From UBA6522 sp965262365 (GTDB lineage Bacteria; Pseudomonadota; Gammaproteobacteria; Steroidobacterales; Rariloculaceae): DNA of 64,000 nt. A program made the position numbers and the translations under genes. The DNA is taken from the NCBI GenBank assembly GCA_965262365.1, contig OZ253541.1:372001-436000 (forward strand), in the 5' to 3' direction. Below, piece after piece: positions 33,489 through 41,954 of the stretch (positions are counted from its first letter, which is position 1; each line of letters begins with the position of its first letter). Below the pieces are notes generated by a model. The model did not search any database and was not told where the DNA came from. It saw only the letters and a list, made by a program, of their open reading frames with translations.

Positions 33489-34522
33489 CTACTGGTCCTC
33501 CGCCGCGAGCAAACAGTCGTAAGACCCCACCACCGCATCCGGATACCAGACCCAGCGCAAAACCAGCTTGACCGGTTCAATGAACGTTGCAGGGTCGGTG
33601 ACGGTCATCGCCCAGTCCATGCGACTGCCGTCGGGCCGCATCGTAAATCGCTCCACAAACTCCGCCTCCGGGCTGAGCGGGATGCCACGCGTATTGAAGT
33701 GTCGCCAGGTCATATTCGTCGTGGTGACGACAAGCGTATCGCCTTGCCAGTGCCCAACGGAGTATCCCAGGAGGGAAGGCGGTCCGCCTGCCGGGGCCGC
33801 ATCGGGCGCCATGTGAATCGTTCGCCAGGTGTCGTACTCCTCCTGGTGAAGCACGATATCGTCGCCTTCCCGGATGAACTCCCATGGGTATGGCGCCTCC
33901 ATGATGGTCGGCATTCCCTTTGGGGTGCAGTCCATGATCGGATTGTCCGTTCGCTGAAAGTACGCCGTCCTGGCGGCCCGCGCGCTCTCCGTCAGGTAGG
34001 GATCCAGCTCAGCCGTCTGGCCGAAGGGATTCGTCACGCCAGGAGGCCTGCTCCAAACGCGGAATATGCCGCGCTCGGGCTCCGAAGGGTCTCCAATGCC
34101 GGCCCGCCGGCTCGCGGACATTTCCACCGTGCGATCCGACCATCTCGGCGTGGCGTTCGCCAATAACAGGATTTCCTCGCCATTCGGGCGTAGCGCGTTG
34201 CTGATGTACATCGCGTTTTCGCCAAATGCGATGGCCGCCCGGCGACCCGAATGGACTCGCCCACGACGAGGAAGTCTCGCGGGATCTGCCACCGCCGCAG
34301 GTTGCTCAGCGCGGTCATGGCCATGTCCCATTCCTGCGCTTCGCCGTTCTCGTCCCGCACGCTCATGGTGAATCCCACGTGAGGGTTCCGCCACAGAACG
34401 CCCGTCACTTCACCTTCCAGCTCCACGACGGTGTCGTCGTACAGACCGGACACGCTGTGGTGACCGAAGCCGGGGATGGGTATGCAGGCAAGACCCAATA
34501 TTAATAGAGTTCTGGTCGTCAT
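33489..34522 (-). pseudogene. Fused DUF6152 protein plus partner domain, with one frameshift
   Basis: The start at 34522 has GGAG nine bases upstream and a signal peptide (MTTRTLLILGLACIPIPGFG). The DUF6152 domain follows (HHSVSG, then ELEGEVTGVLWRNPHVGFTM). The frame breaks at about 34,226-34,240, and the second frame continues as a 250-residue domain (SVGHWQGDTLVVTTTNMTWR). That domain is found elsewhere in the window as separate genes next to DUF6152 genes. One base change would restore a single two-domain protein of about 345 residues, so this may be a recent pseudogene or a sequencing error. Role unknown; probably periplasmic. Confidence 0.75.
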
Positions 34523-34534
34523 CGCACTCTCCAC

Positions 34535-34803
34535 CGTTGACCTCCGCCTACTGGTTCACTTCAGTAGCGGGAGGTGTCGTCCGAGGTATTCACAAGGCCG
34601 TCTCTCGCAGCAAGACGCCCCGGTTACCGATACTCTCATGAAGCTCCCCCAAGCTTGTGACGTTCCGCTATTCTCAACCCCGCACGGGCGAATAGCAAGG
34701 CGGGCCGCCCCTGCGTCCCGGCGCGGGAACTATGGGGAATATAGCCCATCAAACTTGGAAAGCAGGCTACTCTTGTACTCACGGTATTCCGAGCGAGGTT
34801 CCG
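34535..34803. promoter_or_regulatory. Divergent promoter region
   Basis: Lies between the leftward DUF6152 gene and the rightward ThDP enzyme and should carry both promoters. An in-frame ATG at 34732 exists, but GCGAGG before 34804 marks the better start. No operator was recognised. Confidence 0.4.
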
Positions 34804-36459
34804 ATGAAAGCGTCCGATCTGATGGTCAAGTGCCTCGAAGCGGAGGGGATCGAGTACGTATTCGGCGTACCCGGAGAAGAGAACGCCGATTTCATCCTCT
34901 CACTCGAGGGCTCCGAGTCGATCAGATTCATTCTCACGCGCCACGAACAGGGCGCCGCGTTCATGGCGGAGGCCTATGGCCGGCTTACCGGGCAGGCTGC
35001 CGGCTGCCTGGGAACGCTTGGCCCGGGCGCGACCAACCTCATCACGGGGGTTGCCGATTCGAACATGGATCGGGCGCCCATGCTGGTGCTGACAGGACAG
35101 GGGTCCACGCGCCGCCTGCACAAGGAATCGCATCAGATCATGGATGTGGTGGAGATGTTCGGCCCGGTGACCAAGTGGGCCACCACGATTCTTCACCAAG
35201 ACACGATTCCGGAGGTGATCCGCAAGGCCGTTCGCGTGGCGCGAACGGAAAAACCGGGTGCTGTGCACATCGAGCTTCCGGAGGATATCGCCGGTCGCGA
35301 TACGGCCGCGCAGCCGCTGACGCCGAAAAGATTCCGCCGCCCGGTCCCGGATGACAAGATCGTCGATCGGGCGTTCGAGTTGCTCAAGTCCGCCCGGCGG
35401 CCGGTCATTCTTGCGGGTAACGGCTGTATCCGCCGGCGCGCCAGCAAACAGCTCCGAATATTCTGCGATCGGACCGGAATAGGTGTGCTTTCCACCTTCA
35501 TGGCGAAGGGCGCCGTCGACCGCTCCGCGGACCATTGCCTGTTTTCCATCGGGCTCGGCGCGAAGGACCTGCCGACCCTTGTCATCGATCGGGCGGATCT
35601 CGTCATATCGCTTGGCTTCGACATGGTCGAATACCATCCGCGGCTCTGGAATCCCTGCAAGAACAAGCGGATCATCCATGCGGATTTCCTTCCCGCGGAG
35701 ATCGATGAGCACTACCAACCCGACGTCGAACTTGTGGGGGACCTCGCCCATGCCCTCTGGATGTTCAACGAGCGGTTGGCCGCGGGTGCGCCGCTCGACC
35801 TCGACCTGTCGGAGCAGCGACGGGTTCGCGCTTCGATGCTTGCGGAGTTCGAAGCCTGCGCCGAGGATGACACGGAAGGGACGATCCGCCCGCAGAAGGT
35901 GCTGTGGGACGTCAGGGCCGTCATGGGCCCGAATGACCTTCTGCTGTCGGATGTGGGCGCACACAAGATGTGGATCGCACGCTACTACCAGTGCGACGAG
36001 CCCAACACCTGCCTGATACCGAACGGTTTCTGCTCGATGGGCTTCGCCCTGCCGGGCGCCATTGCCGCGAGCCTGGTGCATCCGCAGCGGCGTGTGCTGG
36101 CCATCGCGGGTGACGGCGGTTTCCTGATGAACGTGCAGGAGATGGAGACCGCCAGGCGCCTCGACAGCAATATCGTGGTCATGGTCTGGGAGGACGGCGA
36201 GTACGGGCTGATCAAGTGGAAGCAACAGGATCATTTCGACCGGCATTCCAACCTGGGATTCACGAATCCGGACTGGCGACTTCTGGCAAGGTCGTTCGGT
36301 TGGAACGGGCACACGGTCAGCCGTAGCAAGGACCTGGCGGAAACGCTGGAGGCGGCGTTTCGCGAGGAGGGCCCCAGTCTGGTGGTCGTACCGATCGATT
36401 ACAGGGAAAACCTGGCGCTTACCAGGAGGATGGGCGTGCTGACCCAGACCATGGCCTGA
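34804..36459 (+). CDS. Acetolactate-synthase-type ThDP enzyme (catabolic AlsS-like)
   Basis: A 551-residue thiamine diphosphate enzyme. The N-terminal pyrimidine-binding domain has FGVPGEENADF and the activating Glu48 in RHEQGAAFMAEAYG. The middle domain follows, then a pyrophosphate domain with GDGGFLMNVQE and VWEDGEYG, the GDG...N-type Mg/ThDP motif in which Asn is replaced by Gly-Glu. The order is that of acetolactate synthase catalytic subunits; ELPEDIAG is typical of catabolic AlsS/BudB. No regulatory small subunit follows, again suggesting a catabolic role or another carboligase/decarboxylase. It lies downstream of DUF6152 genes and upstream of another. The substrate, possibly a 2-oxo acid, is inferred only from family. 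Confidence 0.85.
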   Translation: MKASDLMVKCLEAEGIEYVFGVPGEENADFILSLEGSESIRFILTRHEQGAAFMAEAYGRLTGQAAGCLGTLGPGATNLITGVADSNMDRAPMLVLTGQGSTRRLHKESHQIMDVVEMFGPVTKWATTILHQDTIPEVIRKAVRVARTEKPGAVHIELPEDIAGRDTAAQPLTPKRFRRPVPDDKIVDRAFELLKSARRPVILAGNGCIRRRASKQLRIFCDRTGIGVLSTFMAKGAVDRSADHCLFSIGLGAKDLPTLVIDRADLVISLGFDMVEYHPRLWNPCKNKRIIHADFLPAEIDEHYQPDVELVGDLAHALWMFNERLAAGAPLDLDLSEQRRVRASMLAEFEACAEDDTEGTIRPQKVLWDVRAVMGPNDLLLSDVGAHKMWIARYYQCDEPNTCLIPNGFCSMGFALPGAIAASLVHPQRRVLAIAGDGGFLMNVQEMETARRLDSNIVVMVWEDGEYGLIKWKQQDHFDRHSNLGFTNPDWRLLARSFGWNGHTVSRSKDLAETLEAAFREEGPSLVVVPIDYRENLALTRRMGVLTQTMA

Positions 36460-36614
36460 GTTGAAAAGGGTCTGGACCGAACGCAAACCCCGGTTCCAAC
36501 GGCTTCACTCAAGCGGAATCCCGCTGCTGTCGAGCATTCGCGGCCCATCATCCTATAGAATTGGGCCTGTGCTTGTTTTCGATTGGCTTTTGATGCCCAT
36601 GGGTGTATTCGATC

Positions 36615-37001
36615 ATGAGAGTCGTGTATTCAACTCTAGTCGGCGCGGCGTGGTTGCTGGTGGCCGTACCCGCCGTCCCGCACCATTCATTCACCGCCGA
36701 GTTCGACGTCACCCGGCCCATCGAGTTGACGGGCACGGTCACGAGCGTCGAATGGACGAATCCCCACGCCTGGATCTTCGTCGACGTCGAAGGCGACAAC
36801 GGCAGCGTTGAGAACTGGGCGATCGAGCTTCTCGGCATCAACAATCTCTTCCGGCGCGGCTGGACGCGCGACAAGGTGCAGCCGGGCGACACCGTCGGGG
36901 TGACGGGGTTCGGTGCGAGGGACGGCAGCACTACCGGAAACGCATCGACGGTCACGTTGACAGACACGGGTGAACTCCTTTGGGAGAGTACCAACGAATG
37001 A
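36615..37001 (+). CDS. DUF6152 family exported protein
   Basis: A 128-residue protein with signal peptide (MRVVYSTLVGAAWLLVAVPA), HHSFTAEFDV at the mature start, and a small beta-rich domain: ELTGTVTSVEWTNPHAWIFV. The His-His pair and the NPHAW motif are shared by all four DUF6152 proteins of this window. The family has no established function; a periplasmic OB-like fold is plausible. Unlike the others it has no partner gene next to it. The start at 36615 is chosen over an upstream GTG at 36603 because it opens the signal peptide. Confidence 0.82.
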   Translation: MRVVYSTLVGAAWLLVAVPAVPHHSFTAEFDVTRPIELTGTVTSVEWTNPHAWIFVDVEGDNGSVENWAIELLGINNLFRRGWTRDKVQPGDTVGVTGFGARDGSTTGNASTVTLTDTGELLWESTNE

Positions 37002-37222
37002 TGGCCGCAGAGCCACTCCCGTATGATTGGCCGTTGCAAGGAACGCCCAGGAATCAGTCAATCCGGCCATCAGCGCTGGTCTGCGCGATATCCGACGCGC
37101 TGGGCGGGCACTCCTTCAACCGCAGCCCCGTGGTTGCGGACATGATCGTCAACGCCGCCTCGGGAAGGGAGCAGTCTCACCGTCCCTTGCAGGTGAGCAC
37201 CGCCTGATCGTCCGTCTGCGCC
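37002..37222. other. Intergenic stretch of 220 bases
   Basis: No gene, terminator or promoter could be supported. The following GTG start has no obvious ribosome binding site. Confidence 0.3.
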
Positions 37223-38236
37223 GTGGCCAGAAAATTTACGACGCTTTTCCACGTCATCGATCCACGCGTATTTGAGCGTCAGTTGCTCGATGAGCTGTGT
37301 GCGCTTGCGACGCGTGTGAGAGCCATCGCCAAGACACCTCCGGGAGCGAGGTTTCTGCAGAATCTGGCGCCCGATCACCGGGCGATGCTCTACTTCACGC
37401 AGCCCTCCACGCGGACCTTCCTTTCTTTCAACAACGCGTGCCACATCCTCGGCATGCGCACCAGCGAAATCCGCGATCCGTCGACATCGTCGGAGGTCAA
37501 GGGCGAAAGTTTCGAGGACGCGATCCGTACCTTCAGTTCCTATGTGGACGTGATCATCATGCGCTCCCGGCATCCGGGACGCGCGGCGCTGGCCGCAAAC
37601 ATCATGGACTCCATCGCCCGCCCCGTGCCGGTGATCAATGCCGGCAGCGGCAGCGATCAGCACCCGACGCAGGCGCTGCTGGACATCTACACGCTGGACC
37701 GCAGCTTCTCCGAAATTGGAGGTATCGACGGCAAGGTCATCGGCATGATGGGCGATCTCAAGCGCGGTCGCACGGTGCGTTCGCTGTGCATGCTCATGCA
37801 GAACTACCGGGATGTGCGCCTGGTATTCGTCGCGCCCGATCAATACGCCATGCAGGACGACATCAAGGCTTATCTGGCCTCCCATGATATTCCCTTCGTG
37901 GAAACGGCGGACCTGCCCAGCGCGTTGCCGGAACTCGACGCGATCTACGTCACGCGCATGCAGTCGGAGTGGGACAAGGCCGGCGAGACCAGCAAGGTGG
38001 ATGCCGCGCGCTTCAGTATCGGCGTCGAGGAGATGAAACTTCTCAAGCCCGAAGGCATCGTCATGCACCCGCTGCCCAGGGGGCCCGAGATCGATCCGGC
38101 CGTGGACACGGACCCCCGGGCGATGTATTGGCGCCAGGAACGCAACGGCATGTGGATGCGAGTTGCCGTGTTGTTGAAGATATTCAAGCTTGAAATCCGC
38201 GTCAGGGAAGTTGAGCTTGGAGCGTTTACTGTTTGA
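37223..38236 (+). CDS. Aspartate carbamoyltransferase family protein with altered active-site loop
   Basis: A 337-residue transcarbamylase. The carbamoyl-phosphate loop reads QPSTRTFLSF (60-69), the 80s-type loop STSSEVKGES keeps Lys93, and HPTQALLD (147-154), GDLKRGRT (178-184), TRMQSEW (244-250) and MHPLPR (281-286) are intact. These are the ATCase signatures, including the Arg and Gln that bind aspartate. Two positions are unusual: Gln60 replaces the conserved Glu and Trp250 replaces an Arg, the two partners of the domain-closing salt bridge in E. coli PyrB. No regulatory subunit or other pyrimidine gene is nearby. It could be the cell's ATCase or a related transcarbamylase. Start is GTG. 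Confidence 0.82.
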   Translation: MARKFTTLFHVIDPRVFERQLLDELCALATRVRAIAKTPPGARFLQNLAPDHRAMLYFTQPSTRTFLSFNNACHILGMRTSEIRDPSTSSEVKGESFEDAIRTFSSYVDVIIMRSRHPGRAALAANIMDSIARPVPVINAGSGSDQHPTQALLDIYTLDRSFSEIGGIDGKVIGMMGDLKRGRTVRSLCMLMQNYRDVRLVFVAPDQYAMQDDIKAYLASHDIPFVETADLPSALPELDAIYVTRMQSEWDKAGETSKVDAARFSIGVEEMKLLKPEGIVMHPLPRGPEIDPAVDTDPRAMYWRQERNGMWMRVAVLLKIFKLEIRVREVELGAFTV

Positions 38237-38256
38237 ATGATTCGAATGGGTAAAAA

Positions 38257-38409
38257 ATGACCCACCGTGCGTACGCAGCAGGACTGCTGATTCTCTTCAC
38301 CGCCGCGAGCCTCGCTTCGGCGCAGAGCTGGGGTCCACGCGGCCTCGATGAACTGAAGGAGGAAACGCTGCGGCCTTGGCTGCTGCGACAACTCGGCATC
38401 AATCCTTAG
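38257..38409 (+). CDS. Short exported peptide or truncated exported protein, 50 residues
   Basis: The ATG at 38257 opens a clear signal peptide (MTHRAYAAGLLILFTAASLA, cleavage after SAQ). Only about 27 mature residues follow (WGPRGLDELKEETLRPWLLR), then a stop. The signal peptide is convincing but the mature part is too short for a known domain, so it is more likely the head of a decayed gene than a working peptide. Confidence 0.4.
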   Translation: MTHRAYAAGLLILFTAASLASAQSWGPRGLDELKEETLRPWLLRQLGINP

Positions 38410-38487
38410 GAGTTTTGGCGGCGGGTTCGCCGCGCTGACGCGCAGAAACAGAGTTGTTCCATGCAGGCCTGCGCCGAAGGACCCTAT

Positions 38488-38526
38488 AGCGCTATCCGGT
38501 GAACCGCTGCCGTTTCCGATAGCGCT
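38488..38526. terminator. Hairpin between convergent genes
   Basis: AGCGCTATC (38488-38496) and GATAGCGCT (38518-38526) are perfect 9-base arms around a 21-base loop. It lies between a rightward and a leftward gene. No long T-run follows, so intrinsic termination is possible but unproven. Confidence 0.4.
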
Positions 38527-38563
38527 TACGGGACCCGGACTGTAATCGTCGCCAGTCCTTCCT

Positions 38564-39286
38564 TCACTCGTCGTCTGCGTCGACGCCACACGCCCGCGGG
38601 TCCACGCAGGCCTTCTCGGGAACGCACCCCCACTCCAGCAGCGGGGCATCGGTACGCGCGTAGGTGATCACAATCGTGAACGGCGTTTCGTAGTGGACCG
38701 GATCGAAATGGGTGATTCGCGCTTCCATGCGGTCACCGTCCGGGATATAGCGCTCAGTGGTCATCATCTGGTCGGACTGCGGGTACCCGACCCACTGGAA
38801 GGTCGAAAACACCCCTGCATGAATGTCGGCGGACTCGATGACCAGGTTCTCGCCCTCATAGCGCGCAACCGAGCGTCCCAGGTGGGGATATTCGGATGAC
38901 ACGATCGGCGCATCCCACGCATTCACCTGCTCGTCAATGGGTATTCGGCGCCTCACGTCCATGAATTCGTGATTGAATTCCACGTGATCGTCGCGCTGAC
39001 GTAATTCCATCAGCGGGGAGGGCGTGAGCATGGTGCGGGTCACGCTCGCGGGCATGCACTGCATGTGGGGATCGTCGGTAAGAAAGTCGTAGGCTTCGCG
39101 CCGCGCCTCGCCGGCGGCGTTGAGCGCGATGTCGGGGCTGTAGCTGCCGGTCACATTCCAGACGCCGTCCAGATCGGAGCGCACGCCGGCGCCAAGCAGG
39201 GTTGCCGACCACGCAAGAGCGCCTGCAACCAGCACAATGCCCGTCCAGGCTCGTGGGGGACTTCTCCTTCCGGGTCTGCATTGCAT
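38564..39286 (-). CDS. Exported DUF6152-partner protein
   Basis: A 240-residue protein with a long basic lead and a signal segment (GIVLVAGALAWSATLLGA). The mature domain contains ARYEGENLVIESADIHAGVF, ERYIPDGDRMEARITHFDPV and a Cys-bearing tail. The pattern WxGDTLVV, then ER(Y/F), then I-DP is shared with the C-terminal half of the fused gene at 33,489 and with the protein at 54,896. It follows a DUF6152 gene with a 23-base gap and has AGAGGA upstream of the start. No enzyme activity is recognisable. Probably a periplasmic protein working with DUF6152. Confidence 0.75.
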   Translation of the reverse strand: MQCRPGRRSPPRAWTGIVLVAGALAWSATLLGAGVRSDLDGVWNVTGSYSPDIALNAAGEARREAYDFLTDDPHMQCMPASVTRTMLTPSPLMELRQRDDHVEFNHEFMDVRRRIPIDEQVNAWDAPIVSSEYPHLGRSVARYEGENLVIESADIHAGVFSTFQWVGYPQSDQMMTTERYIPDGDRMEARITHFDPVHYETPFTIVITYARTDAPLLEWGCVPEKACVDPRACGVDADDE

Positions 39287-39309
39287 GAAGTCGTCCTCTC
39301 GTGATGGGT

Positions 39310-39789
39310 CTATGGCAACAGAATGAACGGGTCCTTCTCGCCCTGGACCGCTTCGGCCTCGTCACAGGTCGCAAAGTACTCGTTGCCTCGATAGATTCCT
39401 GCGCCGCAGTCCCGCACGACGGTGCCGTCGGACAGGACCACGTCCCGAATGTAGACCACTTGTTCAATCTTTCGGTGGCGTCGGGCATGAATGGTCACTT
39501 CTTCCCCAACCCTTACGAGATCGACATCCACGGCCCGGCGGCGCAGCGCATTGCCGTCGGACCATTCGGCCAGCCATTCGACCGTCACCCCGTCGTTGTC
39601 GACCACGTCCAGCGTGATCAGGGAATGAGGATTGCGTATCTCTACTTCGGTGACGGTGCCGACCAGTACCACCGGCCCGTCTTCGTAGCTGAAGTAGTTT
39701 GTCGTCACGGAATGATGCGCCAGTGCGCTACCGGCAAGGATCAACGCCGCTGAGGATGCGATGCCTCGGATGGTGACTCGAACGCCCAT
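39310..39789 (-). CDS. DUF6152 family exported protein
   Basis: A 159-residue protein with signal peptide (MGVRVTIRGIASSAALILAG), mature start AHHSVTTNYF, and the domain VVLVGTVTEVEIRNPHSLIT. The start has a near-perfect Shine-Dalgarno (TAAGGAGGT) nine bases upstream. A Cys pair and an acidic tail follow the domain. It is first in a two-gene unit with the partner protein at 38,564. Function not established. Confidence 0.85.
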   Translation of the reverse strand: MGVRVTIRGIASSAALILAGSALAHHSVTTNYFSYEDGPVVLVGTVTEVEIRNPHSLITLDVVDNDGVTVEWLAEWSDGNALRRRAVDVDLVRVGEEVTIHARRHRKIEQVVYIRDVVLSDGTVVRDCGAGIYRGNEYFATCDEAEAVQGEKDPFILLP

Positions 39790-39822
39790 ACAGCCTTACC
39801 TCCTTACTGCAAACCTACGCGG

Positions 39823-39920
39823 TCATTCGCCGATCGCCGCGGCGAGCCTCGGATACACACGCCGCGCGTTCCCCGAGAATATCTGCATTCTACCGGCTTC
39901 GCTCAGATTCGTGGTTCGGG
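39823..39920 (-). pseudogene. C-terminal scrap of an amidohydrolase-2 family protein
   Basis: The frame NLSEAGRMQIFSGNARRVYP followed by RLAAAIGE and a stop is the characteristic end of the metal-dependent amidohydrolase/decarboxylase family. Only about 30 residues remain. It lies between the DUF6152 unit and ubiD, both leftward, and was probably part of the same catabolic cluster. Confidence 0.55.
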
Positions 39921-39986
39921 ACAGCCTGGTGCTCGACGCCACCCTGAACCCGGACAGCAGCCAGGTGGACACGACACCCGCACCCG

Positions 39987-41420
39987 TCAGGCGAAAACAT
40001 CCGGAAACTTGGCCATGACCTCCCGCGCCAATTCCCTGGAAGTCTGGGCGACGGCCGGAAAATCGCCGATCCGCTCATAGGGTATGCAGGCATTGATGAC
40101 GCAGCGGGTGTTGTAGAGAACATCTTTCGACTCCACCATCGGGTCGAGCCGTGATGACCAGCATTTGTCGAGGAGCGTGATGTCGGTCTTTGGATCCGAA
40201 CGGGTTCCCATGGCCCACATGACATCGTGGATATCGCTGGGGTCGATGTCATCGTCCACCACCACGACGTACCGGCCGCAGTAGCCGGTGGGATTGATCT
40301 GGGATGCGATCAGGCCCGCCTGGGTGGCATGGCCAAAGTAGCGCTGCTTGATCGCCACCACCACGAACGTGCGCCCCGAGCCGCCCTGGTGTACCCAAAC
40401 GCCCTTCACGTCCGGGACCGAGGCATTGTCCAGGGAGTCCCAAAGCGCCGCCGAACGCAGGAAGCAGCGTTCGAACAGGTGAGAATGGGGTGGCTTCTGA
40501 CTCGCTGCGCAGGTCAGAATGGGATTCGACCGATGGTAGATTCGCTTGATGGTGATGACCGGTTCCGGCCGCGCACCTCCGGCGTAATAGCCATGCCATT
40601 CACCGAAAGGGCCTTCTTCGGTGGTCTCATCGGGACTCACCTCGCCTTCCATCACGATCTCCGAGCCCGCGGGGAAGGGCAGCCCCGTGAGTTCGCCATG
40701 CAGCACTTCCAGGGGCCGGCCGGTCAGGGCCCCGGCCCAGTCGAACTCGCACACGGAATCCGGCAGGGTGTAGCGCGCGGCCAGGAAGCTGACCGGGTCG
40801 ATGCCCACGACAATGGCCATCGGACACGGTTTGCCGGCATTCAGGTACTTGTCGCGCTGAATCAGGCCCTGCTTGCCATTGGAAATGTAGGAGGTGGCCT
40901 TGTTTGCGCCGATGGCCTGCACCCGGTAGGTGCCCATGTTCACGCGCCCGCTGTCCGGGTCGCGGGTGATCACGCCGCACGCCGTGCCGATGTAGCGCCC
41001 GCCGTCGGCCTCGTGATGGATGGGCACCGGAAACTTGAACATATCCACGGCGTCGCCCCCGACGATGTTCTCCAGCACCGGACTCCGGGTCACCGTTTTG
41101 GGCTCGATCGGCTCATGGGTCGCCATCTTGCGCCGCACGCTGTTGAGCATCGACATCCGATCGTCGCCCTCGCTGGCCTGCATGCCCAGGGACAGTGCCA
41201 GGCGCGCCGGCGAGCCCAGCATGCCGTAGAGACACCGCATCCCTTTCGGATAGCCGGGGATTTCGTCGAACAACAGGGCCGGCGCCTGGTCGACCTTCTG
41301 CCGGTAGAGCACTTCGGTCACCGCGCCCATCTCCTTGTCCCAGTGCGCGCCACTCACGGTCTTGAGTTGGCCGGCGGCGTCCGCCGCGGCGAGAAACTCC
41401 CGAAGGTCAGTCTGTATCAA
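39987..41420 (-). CDS. UbiD-family prenylated-FMN-dependent decarboxylase
   Basis: A 477-residue protein, the usual UbiD length. FPVPIHHEADGGRYIGTACG and EGPFGEWHGYYAGG carry the conserved Arg and Glu of the active site and cofactor/metal binding. The C-terminal half contains YFGHATQAGLIASQ. Such enzymes reversibly decarboxylate aromatic or unsaturated acids, using prenylated FMN made by a UbiX-type enzyme not seen here. A TTG at 41420 with GGAGAG upstream gives the best start; extending further adds a low-complexity lead. It is last in the operon tctC-tctA-tctB-ubiD (29 bases after tctB), so the transported acid may be its substrate. Confidence 0.9.
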   Translation of the reverse strand: MIQTDLREFLAAADAAGQLKTVSGAHWDKEMGAVTEVLYRQKVDQAPALLFDEIPGYPKGMRCLYGMLGSPARLALSLGMQASEGDDRMSMLNSVRRKMATHEPIEPKTVTRSPVLENIVGGDAVDMFKFPVPIHHEADGGRYIGTACGVITRDPDSGRVNMGTYRVQAIGANKATSYISNGKQGLIQRDKYLNAGKPCPMAIVVGIDPVSFLAARYTLPDSVCEFDWAGALTGRPLEVLHGELTGLPFPAGSEIVMEGEVSPDETTEEGPFGEWHGYYAGGARPEPVITIKRIYHRSNPILTCAASQKPPHSHLFERCFLRSAALWDSLDNASVPDVKGVWVHQGGSGRTFVVVAIKQRYFGHATQAGLIASQINPTGYCGRYVVVVDDDIDPSDIHDVMWAMGTRSDPKTDITLLDKCWSSRLDPMVESKDVLYNTRCVINACIPYERIGDFPAVAQTSRELAREVMAKFPDVFA

Positions 41421-41449
41421 TTCGGTCTCTCCAATTCGGATCGCAAATC

Positions 41450-41941
41450 CTAACCTGCTCCGAGATAACCCATCAGCACGCCGCGAAACAGTCGATAGGA
41501 CATGGCCCATTCGAACAGCAGCCAGGACAATCCCGTCAGGGCCACGGCGATGGCCAGGGCTTGCCTCAGCGACTTCCCGCCGGCCACCTTGAGGGAGAAA
41601 AAAACATAGACCAGCACGGCCGGCAGAATGCCGATCAGTACCGCCAGGGTCAGCAGCAGGCCGGGCCAACCGATGGCGTGGATCAGAACCGTGGCCGGCG
41701 GCGCCCGTTCAAGCTCGGGGCCGGTGTCTTGCCCCTGGAGCAGCCGGTCGATGCGACGGCCGGCCGGCGTGCCGGCCTGCACCAGGACTTCCAGCACCAG
41801 CAAGGCGATCGTCGTCCACGCCACCAGGATGGGGAGTGCCCGTTCCGCCGGCCCGTAGCCGTAGGACACAACCAATACGCCTGCCATCGCCAGCAACAAT
41901 GCCGCCGGCGTCCGGGCGTGTTTGAGGCCGTCGATGTTCAT
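41450..41941 (-). CDS. tctB: TctB small membrane subunit of a tripartite tricarboxylate transporter
   Basis: A 163-residue protein with four hydrophobic segments (about 12-30, 37-55, 85-110, 130-150) typical of TctB. It sits 13 bases after tctA on the same strand, the normal order in TTT operons. It forms the inner-membrane complex with TctA for sodium- or proton-coupled uptake of a carboxylate delivered by TctC. Confidence 0.85.
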   Translation of the reverse strand: MNIDGLKHARTPAALLLAMAGVLVVSYGYGPAERALPILVAWTTIALLVLEVLVQAGTPAGRRIDRLLQGQDTGPELERAPPATVLIHAIGWPGLLLTLAVLIGILPAVLVYVFFSLKVAGGKSLRQALAIAVALTGLSWLLFEWAMSYRLFRGVLMGYLGAG

Positions 41942-41954
41942 ACCTGGCGAGCCC

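Noticed and set aside
34900..36486. Long minus-strand frame opposite the ThDP enzyme
   Set aside because: The plus-strand enzyme has intact motifs and a normal length. The opposite frame has none.
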